DNA from: Haloplanus salinus
GTDB taxonomy: Archaea; Halobacteriota; Halobacteria; Halobacteriales; Haloferacaceae
Reading direction: 5' to 3'
Length of the DNA: 64,000 nucleotides
Assembly (NCBI RefSeq): GCF_003336245.1
Contig: NZ_QPHM01000001.1
Coordinates: forward strand, 186,001-250,000
Part shown: piece after piece, positions 8,688 to 17,794 of the stretch
Position numbering within the stretch: position 1 is the stretch's first letter
Layout: every line of letters begins with the position of its first letter
Made by a program: the position numbers and the translations under genes
The notes under the pieces: generated by a model
The model's input: the letters and a program-made list of their open reading frames with translations, nothing else
What the model was told of the DNA's origin: nothing
Database searches by the model: none

Positions 8688-9412
8688 GTCCGTTCCACGG
8701 TGTCGGTCGTCGCCACCGAGTCCAGCGACGTGTCGAACCGCTCCTCGATGCCGACCCGGAGGATGGACTTCGCGATGGCGGCGCCGCCCCGGAAGGGATC
8801 GAGTTTCGTCTCGCCCGCCCGCTCGTCGTAGTCGATTGGTACCTCCGTCACCCGGTGGTTGTGGGCGACGGGGCGCATCAGGAGTTCCGCGGAGAGACCC
8901 GTGTTTTCCGTCCAGTCGATGCGGTGGAGCAGGTCGCGTCGGTAGGCGCGCATCCCCGTCGTCACGTCGTGGAGCCGACGACCGAGAAGGAGGCTGGCGA
9001 GGGCGGCGAACGCACGGTTGCCCAGCCGATTGAGCGCGGGCATCGTCTCCGGACCGGGGCTAATCCGGTCGCCGCTCACCACGTCGTACCCCTCGTTGAT
9101 CAGGTCGAGGAAGTCGGGGAGGCGCTCCATCGGATAGGTGTCGTCGCAGTCGGTCGTGACGACCACCGGCCGGTCCGGGGTGAGCACCGCCTCGCGGACG
9201 GCGACGCCGTAGCCCTGCGGTTCCTGTTCGACGACGCGAGCGCCCATCCCGCGCGCGATTTCGGGGGTGCGGTCGCTCGACCCGTCGACGCAGACCACCT
9301 CGGCCCGTCCGCCAGTCACCCGGTCGACGTCCGCCAAGACGCTCCCGATGGCCTCCTCCTCGTTGTACGTGCCCATCACGACGGCCACGTCGTCGAAGGT
9401 GTACTCGCTCAT
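8684..9412 (-). CDS. Family 2 glycosyltransferase (dolichyl-phosphate sugar synthase-like)
   Basis: The 242-residue protein has a GT-A fold signature: VVMGTYNEEEAIGSVL at the N-terminus, a CVDGSSD nucleotide-binding turn and a TTDCDDTYP segment equivalent to the DXD metal motif, plus HDVTTGMRAYR and KLDPFRGG further on. It resembles haloarchaeal GT2 enzymes that load sugars on dolichyl phosphate for S-layer N-glycosylation (AglJ/AglD-type). The precise sugar and acceptor cannot be told. There are no C-terminal membrane helices. I chose the ATG at 9412 (MSEYTF) over an upstream in-frame ATG (9436) because family alignment begins there. Confidence 0.85.
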   Translation of the reverse strand: MSEYTFDDVAVVMGTYNEEEAIGSVLADVDRVTGGRAEVVCVDGSSDRTPEIARGMGARVVEQEPQGYGVAVREAVLTPDRPVVVTTDCDDTYPMERLPDFLDLINEGYDVVSGDRISPGPETMPALNRLGNRAFAALASLLLGRRLHDVTTGMRAYRRDLLHRIDWTENTGLSAELLMRPVAHNHRVTEVPIDYDERAGETKLDPFRGGAAIAKSILRVGIEERFDTSLDSVATTDTVERT

Positions 9413-9454
9413 ACTCCTACCTGTGAGTCGGCCCACTTGAGCGTTTAGGTTTGC

Positions 9455-10204
9455 CTAAAACGTCGCGTCGGCCGGGCAGCAGGTGTCGTGGAGGCGGCTC
9501 GTGACCAGGTCGGCGAGCCGTTCGAGGTTCCGCGTGTCCTCGCGGTTGTAGGAGACGAGCGTCTCGAGCGCGGCGTCGTCGCCGCGTTCGTACTCGCGCC
9601 AGAGGCGTACGGCGTCCCTCCCGGAGAGGTCGGGTCGGTCCCGGTCGATGCCCACGTCCCGTTCGATGCGCTTGAGGCCGCCGGTCAGGTCGAGGCGGCG
9701 GCACGGGTACATCAGGTCGAGATGTGGGGCGTCGATGGAGACGGGAAACGACTCCTCGAGGAAGGGGACGTCGAAGCGCGCGCCGTTGAACGAGACGATC
9801 AGCGGTGCGTCCGCGAACCGTTCGCGGAGGGCGTCGGCGGTGAGGTTGTCGCCGCGAACGAGGGTGTCGGTGTCGCCGTCGCGGTGGACGCTCACCGTCG
9901 TCACGTCGTTACGCGCGGCGTCGAGGCCGGTGGTCTCGATGTCGAAAAAGAGGGCATCGTCACGGAAGTTCTCGTAGAGCCGCCAGCGCTCCCCGGACGG
10001 GAAGGCGTCGTCGAAGAAGCGCGCGTTCCCCCGGCCGAGGTGGTCTGTGGCCACGTCGACGAACTCGTGGATGCGGTCGGCGGTGGTCGGGCCGACCACG
10101 GAGCCGTCGAACGCGTTCCAGTGGGTGATACCTGCCTCCCAGAGCCGGCGTTCGGTCGTCTCGCCCACGCCTCGAATGGGGATGAAACTGTTCTCGATGC
10201 GCAC
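9455..10204 (-). CDS. RNase H-like (YprB-type) 3'-5' exonuclease-fold protein
   Basis: The 249-residue product has an N-terminal helical segment with IRGVGETTERRLWEAGI (a helix-hairpin-helix-like element). It then has a DEDD-type exonuclease core: FFDIETTGLD, FNGARFDVPFL and a closing YNREDTRNL motif with the last acidic residue. This pattern fits the RNase_H_2/YprB family of predicted nucleases. Substrate is unknown; a role in DNA repair or RNA processing is plausible. It is transcribed with the glycosyltransferase and membrane-protein genes on the minus strand. Confidence 0.8.
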   Translation of the reverse strand: MRIENSFIPIRGVGETTERRLWEAGITHWNAFDGSVVGPTTADRIHEFVDVATDHLGRGNARFFDDAFPSGERWRLYENFRDDALFFDIETTGLDAARNDVTTVSVHRDGDTDTLVRGDNLTADALRERFADAPLIVSFNGARFDVPFLEESFPVSIDAPHLDLMYPCRRLDLTGGLKRIERDVGIDRDRPDLSGRDAVRLWREYERGDDAALETLVSYNREDTRNLERLADLVTSRLHDTCCPADATF

Positions 10205-10249
10205 ACCGATACTGGTGAGTCGGGGGTGAAAAACGTCGCGCTTGCTCGG

Positions 10250-11029
10250 TTACGCGAACGGCGAGGTGGTGCCGAACGACGGCGACCAGCCGTCGGGCTT
10301 CAGTTGCACGTACGCCCGGGCGCCGATGGCGACGGAGAGGAGACCCGCCACCGCGCCGACGAGGACGCTCACGGCGACGACGACGGGCGTCGGCGCGCCG
10401 ACGAACCCGAGCGCGACGCTGGGGACGGCACTCGCCAGCCCGAGCGCGAAGATGACGAGAAGCAGCAGGAACACGCGGAGTCGTTCCCCCTTCGTCAGTT
10501 CCCAGCCGGTTCGCAGGGCTTCGACGGCGTTGTGCTCCTCGATTGCTACTTCGAACTGGACGAAGTAGAGCGCGACGGCGAGGTAGATACCGGGGATGAC
10601 GAGCAGGATGGCACCGAGGCCGGTCAACACGTTGACGACGAAGCCGGCGACGAGGGCGTTCAGGACCACCCACGTCAGGTGACTGGTCACCCCCGACGGG
10701 AACGACGTCCGGGCGTCGCTGACGAACGTCCGAATCCCGACGACGCCGACGACCTGTGCGAGGACGACCTGTGTCAGAAAGAGGGCGGCGGCGACGGGCA
10801 GACCCACGTCGAGCGCGAGCGCGCCGCCGCCCATCCCGGGCGTCGTCGGGGCGGTGGCGTCGGCGGGTACCGTCGTCTGGAGCGCGTCGACGACGGCGAG
10901 GCTGAGCGTCTGTGCGGCGACGGTCGATATCGCACCGACGGCGAGATACGCCGCGAACAGGGTGGCGGCGACGCGCGTCGGGATGCGGGAGAGCCCGTCC
11001 GTTAGCGCGGCGGGGATGTCGAGTGACAT
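10250..11029 (-). CDS. Multi-pass membrane protein (DUF7847-like)
   Basis: The 259-residue protein has about six hydrophobic segments (for example VAATLFAAYLAVGAIST, AALFLTQVVLAQVVGVVGI, VLNALVAGFVVNVLTGLGAILLV). It carries a conserved HNAVEALRTGWELTKGERLRVF element before the last helices. This layout is seen in haloarchaeal membrane proteins annotated DUF7847, related to the glycerophosphodiesterase membrane domain. There is no catalytic motif. Function unknown. Confidence 0.75.
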   Translation of the reverse strand: MSLDIPAALTDGLSRIPTRVAATLFAAYLAVGAISTVAAQTLSLAVVDALQTTVPADATAPTTPGMGGGALALDVGLPVAAALFLTQVVLAQVVGVVGIRTFVSDARTSFPSGVTSHLTWVVLNALVAGFVVNVLTGLGAILLVIPGIYLAVALYFVQFEVAIEEHNAVEALRTGWELTKGERLRVFLLLLVIFALGLASAVPSVALGFVGAPTPVVVAVSVLVGAVAGLLSVAIGARAYVQLKPDGWSPSFGTTSPFA

Positions 11030-11079
11030 GAGGGCAGTAGGTACTTTCCGTCGACCGACAAATAGGTGCGGGACTGCGG

Positions 11080-12651
11080 TCAGCCACTCGCCGTCGCGTT
11101 GGTCGTTCCGCTCACCACCCGGACGGTCTCGTCGTCGTAGATTTCGAGCGTCTCGATCACGGTCCCGTTGGGGGCGACGCGTTCGACGACGATGGTCGGC
11201 GTTCGGTCCGCCGTCCCACCCGCCTCCGGCGACGACTCGACCGGTGTGCCGCCGAGGAACGCCCGCACTTCGGCGGTCGTGCTGACCTCTTGAACGTCGG
11301 TCGTACGGGCGTTCACGAAGGCCGTGTACGCGATGCCGCTACTATCGCTCGGGACGACCCTGACCTCCCAGTAGAGGTCGCCGTCGACGACGACGGGGAT
11401 GGGTTCGGACGGCCGGAACCGGTTCCAGTCGGTCGTGCGCGCGGCCTGTCTGACGTAGTCGGTGGCCTTGCGCGCGCCGAACAGCGACTCCGTCGGCGTG
11501 TAGATTTCGTACTCGCCGGTGCGGGCGTCGACCGTCCACACCTCCTTCAGTCCCTGTGCCTCGCCGTAGGGTTCGACGGCGACGACGTACTCCGGCCCGG
11601 ACTCGGTGAACACGAGGAACGGTTGGTCGTTCCCTTCGCCGGGCACCGGGGCGACCTCGATCTCGTCCTCGTGGGCGGTGAACGTGTTGACGATGCCGTT
11701 GCGGTACTTCGTCGCCGCGACCCGCTCCCGCGTCAGTCCGAAGGGGTAGAGCTTCTGTTCCTGCAGGGCGGGGTGAGCGCGAGCCTCGGCGGGCGAGAGA
11801 TCCTCGATGGTGCCCTGTCCGTCGACCAACACGACCCCACCCCACTCCGGGGTCGTGTAAGGCAGGGGGAGCCAGTGGAACTCCGGCTTCGTGTAGGGGA
11901 CGGCGACGTACTGGTCACCCTCGTGGACCACCATGAACGGATCGTCGTACTCGACCAGATAGTTCGCCCGCTTGAGGGTTGCGAACCGGTAGTTGTTGTA
12001 GAAGGCCGGGCCGACGCCCTTTTCCAGGTCGCCGACCACGGTGTCGACGTCTGCGTTCTGTCGGGTCATGTCGACCAGCACCGTGCCGTGCTGGCGCTTG
12101 GTGTAGTAGTTGAACGCGCCGTCGGGGGCGAGCGCGTACGACCAGTAAGGAGTCCCGTTCCGGACGGTGACGTCGCCCCCTTCGACCCGGTACTGCGGGA
12201 AGTTGAGCGTGTTCGAGGCGTAGCGGGACGCGACGGCTTTCGTCACCACGCGCGGTTTCGTCGGATCGGTCTCGCGCAGTTCCTCGGCGGCGCCCGCACG
12301 CTCCATCGTCGCTTTCCCGAGGTCTTCCCCGGCCAACAGCCCGGCGACGCTCGACCCGGCGACGAGGAGGACGAAGAAGGCGGCGAGGCCGACCCGGCCG
12401 CCGACGAAGGCGCCGAGACGTCGTCTGGCGAGGAGACCGACCCCGAGTCCGAGGACGGCCGCGAGCGGGAGGATCGGCGTCGCGTAGACGCCGTAGATCA
12501 GCGAGTGAAGCCACGGGCGGAAGTACCACGCGAGCGCAAGCCCGGCCGCGGCCGCGGCTGCGGCCAGACCGGCCGCCGTCCGCGGGTCGCGTTCGTACAG
12601 CCGGCGAAGTCCATCGCGGAGGGCGAGGAGGAGTTCGTCGAGGGAGGGCAT
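11080..12651 (-). CDS. Large membrane-anchored protein of unknown function
   Basis: The 523-residue product (start MPSLDELLLALRDGL) has three to four N-terminal membrane helices within residues 25-115. A soluble domain of about 400 residues follows, with many aromatic residues and motifs such as FPQYRVEGG, YYTKRQHGTVLVDM and TKYRNGIVNTF. The C-terminal 200 residues include a duplicated PepSY-like tone (WTVDARTGEYEIY, YWEVRVVPS). I do not recognise the family. A 48-codon upstream extension is arginine-rich and rejected. It lies divergent from the PAS kinase gene. Confidence 0.75.
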   Translation of the reverse strand: MPSLDELLLALRDGLRRLYERDPRTAAGLAAAAAAAGLALAWYFRPWLHSLIYGVYATPILPLAAVLGLGVGLLARRRLGAFVGGRVGLAAFFVLLVAGSSVAGLLAGEDLGKATMERAGAAEELRETDPTKPRVVTKAVASRYASNTLNFPQYRVEGGDVTVRNGTPYWSYALAPDGAFNYYTKRQHGTVLVDMTRQNADVDTVVGDLEKGVGPAFYNNYRFATLKRANYLVEYDDPFMVVHEGDQYVAVPYTKPEFHWLPLPYTTPEWGGVVLVDGQGTIEDLSPAEARAHPALQEQKLYPFGLTRERVAATKYRNGIVNTFTAHEDEIEVAPVPGEGNDQPFLVFTESGPEYVVAVEPYGEAQGLKEVWTVDARTGEYEIYTPTESLFGARKATDYVRQAARTTDWNRFRPSEPIPVVVDGDLYWEVRVVPSDSSGIAYTAFVNARTTDVQEVSTTAEVRAFLGGTPVESSPEAGGTADRTPTIVVERVAPNGTVIETLEIYDDETVRVVSGTTNATASG

Positions 12652-12860
12652 ACGCGAGGTTGGGTGTGGACGGTGATTACCGTTCCGACTCGGTCGACGC
12701 GGGGCGCGACGCCGACGGGGTGGGATCACTACGATCGATCCGGGTATCGCCTGCCGTGGGGTAGCCAGCGGGACGCGACGTCGGCCGTTGGCCATCCGCC
12801 GACCGGTGAGTCGGAACCATTTATGAGGGTTCGGGACGCGGTTCCGTGTACCGAGAATCG

Positions 12861-14297
12861 ATGGACGACGAAACGACGCCTCGAGAGCGGCGTGAACGCG
12901 AGTCCGAGTGGTATTCGACGCTCGTCGCGGAGGTAGACGACCTCGTAACGGTGGTCGATGCCGACGGGATCCTAACGTACGTCAGTCCGGCCGTCACGCG
13001 GGTTCTCGGCTACGAGCCCGACGACCTGGTCGGCCACGAGGGATACGAGTTCGTCCATCCCGAGGACCGGGAACGAAACGCCGACGCGCTGAACGCCGTT
13101 CTCTCGGACCCGTCCGAATCCGAGACCGTCGAGGTCCGATTCCGCCACGCCGACGGTTCGTGGCGCTGGATCGAGGCCACGATGCGGAACCGACTCGACG
13201 ACGACGTCATCGACGGGGTGCTTCTCAGCAGTCGCGACATCACCGAGCGAAAGGAGTACGAGCTCGAAGCCCGGGCACTCGCCGAGGAGTACGAAGCGCT
13301 TCTCAACAGCGTGGAGGACGCCATCTTTCTCCTCGATGTCGAGGACGGCGGTGACGGAGTCCGGTTCGAATTCGAACGTCTCAGTCCCTCCTACGAGCGC
13401 CAAACCGGCATCACGACCGAGGAAGTGCAAGGTCGGACGCCGCGGGACGTGTTCGGGGAGGAGCAGGGGTCCGAGTTGGAGGCGAACTACCACCGCTGTG
13501 TCAAGGCCGGCGAACCGATCTCGTATCAAGAGGAACTCCGGGTCGGTGACGGCGCACGCTTCTGGCAGACGAAGCTTGCACCGGTGGTCTCCGCCGGCGA
13601 CGTAACTCGCCTCGTTGGAGTCACGCGGAACGTCACCGAACGCGTCGAACGGGAGCGACAGTTGCGTCAGCAGAACGCACGCCTCGAAGAGTTCGCGAGC
13701 GTTATCTCCCACGATCTACGCAATCCGCTCAACGTCGCGCAGGGTCGTGCCACGCTCCTCGCCGAGCAAGCGGAGAGCGATCATCTCGGGCCACTCCTGC
13801 AGGCGCTCGACCGGATGGAGGCGATCGTCGAGGACACGTTGACCCTCGCCCGTCAGGGCGACATCATAAGCGAAACCGAGTCGGTCAGTTTGACCGACCT
13901 CGTCGGGAGGTGCTGGGCGGCAGTACACACGGACGACGCGACCGTCGAGGTCGTCGACGAGGTGACCCTCCAAGCCGACCCCGATCGGTTACGACACGTG
14001 TTCGAGAACCTGTTCCGGAACGCCGTCGAACACGGCGGGTCCGACGTGACCGTCCGTGTCGGGGCGCGCGACGAGGAGGCGATCTACGTCGAAGACGACG
14101 GACCGGGCATTCCGGTCGAGAAGCGTGAGAAAGTGCTCGAACCGGGACACTCGTCGGCACGCGATGGTACCGGGTTCGGGCTGACGATCGTAAAACGAAT
14201 CGTGGAGGCTCACGGGTGGGAGTTGTCCGTAACCGATGGCACTGATGGTGGCGCGCGCTTCGAGTTCGAGACGGCGAAGCAAGGAACGTTCGCGTGA
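12861..14297 (+). CDS. PAS domain sensor histidine kinase
   Basis: A protein of about 478 residues with two PAS domains (first with VVDADGILTYVSPAVTRVLGYE, second around NSVEDAIFLLDVED). A HisKA box with the phospho-accepting histidine in VISHDLRNPLN follows. A complete HATPase_c domain has N-box FENLFRNAVEHGG, G1 EDDGPGIP and G2 GTGFGLTIVKRI. No membrane segments are seen, so it is cytoplasmic and senses an internal cue. ATG 12861 is preferred to GTG 12846; a TATA-like TTTATG lies near 12820. No response regulator is adjacent. Unlike the kinase at the right edge of the window, its N-box has no repeat insertion. Confidence 0.9.
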   Translation: MDDETTPRERRERESEWYSTLVAEVDDLVTVVDADGILTYVSPAVTRVLGYEPDDLVGHEGYEFVHPEDRERNADALNAVLSDPSESETVEVRFRHADGSWRWIEATMRNRLDDDVIDGVLLSSRDITERKEYELEARALAEEYEALLNSVEDAIFLLDVEDGGDGVRFEFERLSPSYERQTGITTEEVQGRTPRDVFGEEQGSELEANYHRCVKAGEPISYQEELRVGDGARFWQTKLAPVVSAGDVTRLVGVTRNVTERVERERQLRQQNARLEEFASVISHDLRNPLNVAQGRATLLAEQAESDHLGPLLQALDRMEAIVEDTLTLARQGDIISETESVSLTDLVGRCWAAVHTDDATVEVVDEVTLQADPDRLRHVFENLFRNAVEHGGSDVTVRVGARDEEAIYVEDDGPGIPVEKREKVLEPGHSSARDGTGFGLTIVKRIVEAHGWELSVTDGTDGGARFEFETAKQGTFA

Positions 14298-14338
14298 GGG
14301 GACGGGACGGAGCATCTCACTCCCCGATTCCCGTCCCC
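14298..14338 (+). terminator. Inverted repeat immediately after the PAS kinase stop
   Basis: GGGGACGGGA (14298-14307) and TCCCGTCCCC (14329-14338) are perfect 10-bp complementary arms separated by 21 bases. They begin directly after the TGA of the kinase. They could form a strong hairpin at the transcript end. There is no U-tract, so termination is inferred from position only. Confidence 0.4.
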
Positions 14339-14544
14339 TGCTTGGCCGGCGCCAGCGTGTCGTTCGCTGTGCCCGGCGGCGAACGTTCTCACCGGTCAAC
14401 CCGACCTGTACCAGGGATCGACTGCTCGCCGGACCGAGTACGACAGACGGGCGAACGCGAAGTAGCAGGGCCGTAGCTCGAACTCCTCCGAGGTCGTCGT
14501 AGCCACGAACCGCTCGATCTTCGCAACCGTTGGCTCCGTAGAAC

Positions 14545-14958
14545 GTGTCCGTCGCCGAGGGCGCGTCTCAGGACAGCGTCGAAGTGCCACCCGTTGCCGT
14601 CGCCCTAGAGGTTCCGGTCGGACTGTCTGTACGTTACCAGTTCAGGGCGTGGACGATCCCCTACGAGGACGTGGCCGCGACCACCGTCACGGAAGTATCT
14701 CCGACGGCCGATTTCGGTGGCGTCGGCGTGTGACTCCGGCCCTCGTTCTACCGCTGGGGCAGCCGGTTCGACGGCCCTGTCGGCTACATCGTCGACGGAC
14801 GGCAGGCGATCCGGATCGAACGGGCCGATGGGAGGTCACTCGTCCCGACAGCCTCCCACGGCTAAAGCGTGGGCCTTCGCCTCGCTACCGCTGTACCCTC
14901 GGTGGATCCCCACACGCTCGTCCGAGCCGTCGAACGGGTCGGCAGAATCGGTGACTGA
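14545..14958 (+). pseudogene. Broken PH-like membrane-associated protein gene
   Basis: In one frame, residues TIPYEDVAATTVTEVSPTADFGGVGV are followed by an in-frame TGA at 14731-14733. Reading continues in the same frame with RPSFYRWGSRFDGPVGYIV and AIRIERADGRSLV, a layout typical of haloarchaeal PH-like small proteins. A short insertion with a hairpin and stop then interrupts it. The expected C-terminal tail VDPHTLVRAVERVGRIGD resumes in frame after the insertion and ends at TGA 14956-14958. So the gene has one nonsense mutation and one insertion. The 5' end is uncertain. Confidence 0.6.
14846..14905. mobile_element. Short IS200/IS605 (IS1341-type) end-like scar
   Basis: Inside the broken PH-like gene is a segment of about 55-60 bases containing CCCACG-GCTAAAG-CGTGGG (14855-14873), then CCTTCGCCTCGC. 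Hairpins of this form (CCCACGGCTAAAG...GTGGG) mark the subterminal end of haloarchaeal IS1341-type elements of the IS200/IS605 superfamily. Only the end remains and there is no transposase. The boundaries are inferred from where the host reading frame stops and resumes. Confidence 0.5.
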
Positions 14959-15054
14959 ACGCCGTGGGGAGTCTACGCCGGACCGCTACTGCCCACCGGG
15001 ATTCGTTTTGCCCCTCTACCCCGAGGACCTATCGTGAACTCCGAACCGGCGGTG

Positions 15055-15537
15055 TCAGGTCGGTAACGCGAAAAACAGCGCGGCAACGAAGAGGACGATC
15101 GCCGCTCCGATGAGCGTTACAATGTACATCCCAGTAGTGACTGCGAGGCCGGCGATAGTCCGAAGCGTCAGCCACTGCTCCATCGATCGTTGCCAACAGT
15201 ACAGACGAACACCGACCGTTCCAAGTCCCAACACCGCTATCGGGTAGGCGACGAGCAACGCGATGAGTCGTAACCCTCGAAACTGCGGATCGGCCTGCGT
15301 GGACCCGATCCGAAGCCCCTGCCAGCCAGCAACGACGGCGACCCCTTGGCCGAGTGCGACCACACCGACCAGTAATGAATAGTTCACCGGGAATCGGTCG
15401 GTCGGCCAGCTATCGAGTCGGGCACGAAAGTCCGACACCGTGAGTGACGGGAGACACCCGAGGGCAACGACGCCGATCACCGCCAGATACTGCAACAGCG
15501 TCGTCGCGATGTCTCCGATGGACGAATACGGAATCAC
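15055..15537 (-). CDS. Small multi-pass membrane protein of unknown function
   Basis: The 160-residue product has four predicted membrane helices (around LLQYLAVIGVVALGCLP, LLVGVVALGQGVAVVAG, LIALLVAYPIAVLGLGTVG and IVTLIGAAIVLFVAALFF). I recognise no motif. The start codon is preceded by a TATA-like GTATACC about 25 bp upstream, consistent with a leaderless transcript. It sits alone between degenerate stretches, so lateral acquisition is possible. Confidence 0.65.
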   Translation of the reverse strand: MIPYSSIGDIATTLLQYLAVIGVVALGCLPSLTVSDFRARLDSWPTDRFPVNYSLLVGVVALGQGVAVVAGWQGLRIGSTQADPQFRGLRLIALLVAYPIAVLGLGTVGVRLYCWQRSMEQWLTLRTIAGLAVTTGMYIVTLIGAAIVLFVAALFFALPT

Positions 15538-16405
15538 AGTGCTTGTGAGCGTTGGCTACCGTATACCGTTGTCTTTGACTTAACGAGCGATCGAACCCTC
15601 ACGAGCGCAGCGTCGGCCGTGATCGGCTCCACCTCCGCTTTTGAATTCGTCCACGGGTGCGTCGCGGGACGCGCCGCCGACGTTCCGTACCGGTTCTATG
15701 CAGCGGTCGTGAATGGAGGGCACGTCCTGACGGACGTGCGACCCGAAGTAAGTCCGGGATGGGCCACCTCCGGTGGCCTTCCGGATCCGTCCTGCCAAGC
15801 GGTCGGGACGGACGCCGCGTCCACCGTAGTGGGACCGGCGTTACGCCCCGTCGTACCCGACAGTGATAATTCGCGACGGGTGTGTGTACCGGGACCGCAA
15901 ACCCAGTCGACGCCCGGATCGGGGTGGCTCCGAGCGGTGGGGGGTGCCCTCGCTATCGGTACGCTCGCCCCGCTCCGCGTCGACGACTTCCCGGCCGAGT
16001 CCGGGCCGCAGGCAGTGGTGCTCCGCCCGTCGCGGTGTCGGTCACGCACGCACAGCGGGTCGTCCTCCGCATCGTCTCGCGTTTGCCACCGTCTCGGTTA
16101 TGGATATTTTTGGGGTTCGACCCGATACTGTACGGCAGTGCTATCGCACGTGCCCTCCGACGAATCCCGAGCGGACCGGGCGTCCTCGGATTACGTGGCG
16201 ACCGTGGTCGGGGCCCTCGCCGTCGGCGCACTCGCGTCCGTCGCTGCACTCTCCCCGTCCAGTCCGACGGTCGACGACGTGACGCTCGTGGCGTCGGTGA
16301 TCACCGTTCCGGTGACCGCCGCCCGCGAACCCGCTCGCCGCTGACGTTGCATAACGGATAGTCACGAAACTGCGCAGGCGTTCGCGTCCCCTGCCGGATC
16401 GAGAT
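15538..16405. other. Degenerate or non-coding stretch
   Basis: Long open frames here have no coherent protein character. Two fragments look like decayed membrane segments: LRAVGGALAIGTLAPL near 15930-15980, and a 68-codon frame from GTG 16138 to 16344 (VATVVGALAVGALASVAALS). The latter could be a small membrane protein but I cannot support it. Three perfect hairpins cluster at 15720-15822. The rest shows nothing recognisable. Confidence 0.5.
15720..15822. repeat. Cluster of three perfect hairpins
   Basis: Within about 100 bases lie GCACGTCC-TGAC-GGACGTGC (15720-15739), GGCCACC-TCC-GGTGGCC (15762-15778) and GGACG-CCG-CGTCC (15810-15822). All stems are perfect. They lie outside any credible gene. 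They could be a structured RNA, the end of a decayed transposable element, or chance in GC-rich DNA. Confidence 0.45.
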
Positions 16406-17794
16406 ATGGGTATCCATCCGCCGACGGATCGGAACAGGCGCCGCGTCGGCAGCGTCGCGGCCGTCGCCAACCTCGTTCCGCTGGTCGGCGTTCTGACCCT
16501 CGGCTGGGACGTCTACTCGCTTCTGGTGCTCTACTGGCTCGAGGGGCTGCTGACGGTGGTGTTGGCTGCAGCGAAAGCGCTGTTCGCCGAGCGCGGCTCC
16601 CCGGGGCTTCCGGGTATCGAACCGCTTCACGAGCTTCGTGAGAAACGTGGCGACTGGCGCCCAGTCCCCCAGCTACCCGCGGTCTACCCGCGGAACGTCC
16701 CGTTCGCGGCGTCGATACTCGGGTTCTGGACCGTCACCGTCCTGCCGGTGAGTGTCGTTTACTGGGCGACGACGGCGCCAGTGATCCGCCCATCGCTCTC
16801 GCTACTCGCCGGTGGCGTCGGACTGGTGATCACACAGACCCACGAGTTTTGGTCCGACTACCTCGCCGGGCGGGAGTACACCGAGACCTCCGCACAGGGG
16901 ATCCTGCGCGAACCCGTACAGCTCGGCCTCGTGATCCTCGTGTTGGGGTTGGTCACCAGCACCGGCGATCGACTCGGCGGAGTGCTGCTCCTCACCGGTG
17001 TCGTCGTCGTCAAGACCGCTGTCTCGGTCTCCCGAGTCGTCACCGACCATACGGAGCTCCCGGTGCCATCCGTCTTCGAAGGGGCGTTCGACGAGGATCA
17101 CGTCGAGCCGCTCCCGGATATCGACTCGCCGGACGGGCCCGTTCGCGGACGGGTGTCGGTCGACGCGGCACCGGTCCTCCTCGGTAGCCTCCCGATGGCC
17201 GCGTTCGGGTTTGCGCATCGATCCACGTTCGCCATGCTGGCTGGGGTGGCGTTCGCCGCACTCACCGGGGGGCCGGTCTGGCTCGTTTTCGCCATCGTGT
17301 TCGTCCTCACCGTCGTTGGCGCGCGCGTCGGCAGCTACTACCTTCGGTACGGAACGATCGAGTACCGTCGGTACGAGGAGCAACTCGTGGCCTACGATAC
17401 GACGCTCGGGGCCGTTCAGTGGACCGCGCCGGTGGAGTCGGCGACGTTCTCGATCCGCAACGCGATCCCGGACCGACTGCTCGGCACGGGCACCCTGGAG
17501 CTATCCGGGGCCGATCCCGGCAACCGTACCGTCCAGCTCGGCCCGGTTGCCGATCTCGACGCTACGATCGAGACGCTCGACATCCCTGTAACGGACCCCG
17601 TTCGTCCCGAACGTGATTCGGCCGTCATCGCCTCCGCCGCGGTGCTGGCACTCTTTTTTCTCGCCGTTCCGGTTGGTCTTGCGTTCAGCGCGAGGGTAAG
17701 CACCCCGCAACTGATCGGACTCGCCATCGGCATCGGACCGATTTTCCTGCTGCCGGTCGTGCTTATGATCTGGGCGGCACTCAGGCGGATTTAG
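16406..17794 (+). CDS. DUF6498 family multi-pass membrane protein
   Basis: The 462-residue product opens with a short basic stretch. A conserved membrane block follows (NLVPLVGVLTLGWDVYSLLVLYWLEGLL), which I associate with DUF6498. Six or more helices follow in residues 20-320, then a soluble loop, then two helices near the C-terminus (AVLALFFLAVPVGLAF and LAIGIGPIFLLPVVLMIW). The segment between residues 310 and 400 has a PH-like look (TLGAVQWTAPVESATFSIRN). Function unknown. Confidence 0.8.
   Translation: MGIHPPTDRNRRRVGSVAAVANLVPLVGVLTLGWDVYSLLVLYWLEGLLTVVLAAAKALFAERGSPGLPGIEPLHELREKRGDWRPVPQLPAVYPRNVPFAASILGFWTVTVLPVSVVYWATTAPVIRPSLSLLAGGVGLVITQTHEFWSDYLAGREYTETSAQGILREPVQLGLVILVLGLVTSTGDRLGGVLLLTGVVVVKTAVSVSRVVTDHTELPVPSVFEGAFDEDHVEPLPDIDSPDGPVRGRVSVDAAPVLLGSLPMAAFGFAHRSTFAMLAGVAFAALTGGPVWLVFAIVFVLTVVGARVGSYYLRYGTIEYRRYEEQLVAYDTTLGAVQWTAPVESATFSIRNAIPDRLLGTGTLELSGADPGNRTVQLGPVADLDATIETLDIPVTDPVRPERDSAVIASAAVLALFFLAVPVGLAFSARVSTPQLIGLAIGIGPIFLLPVVLMIWAALRRI

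Noticed and set aside
16138-16344. Possible 68-residue membrane protein (GTG start)
   Set aside because: One hydrophobic segment is plausible, but there is no family, no promoter and the surrounding DNA is degenerate, so I left it inside the intergenic entry.
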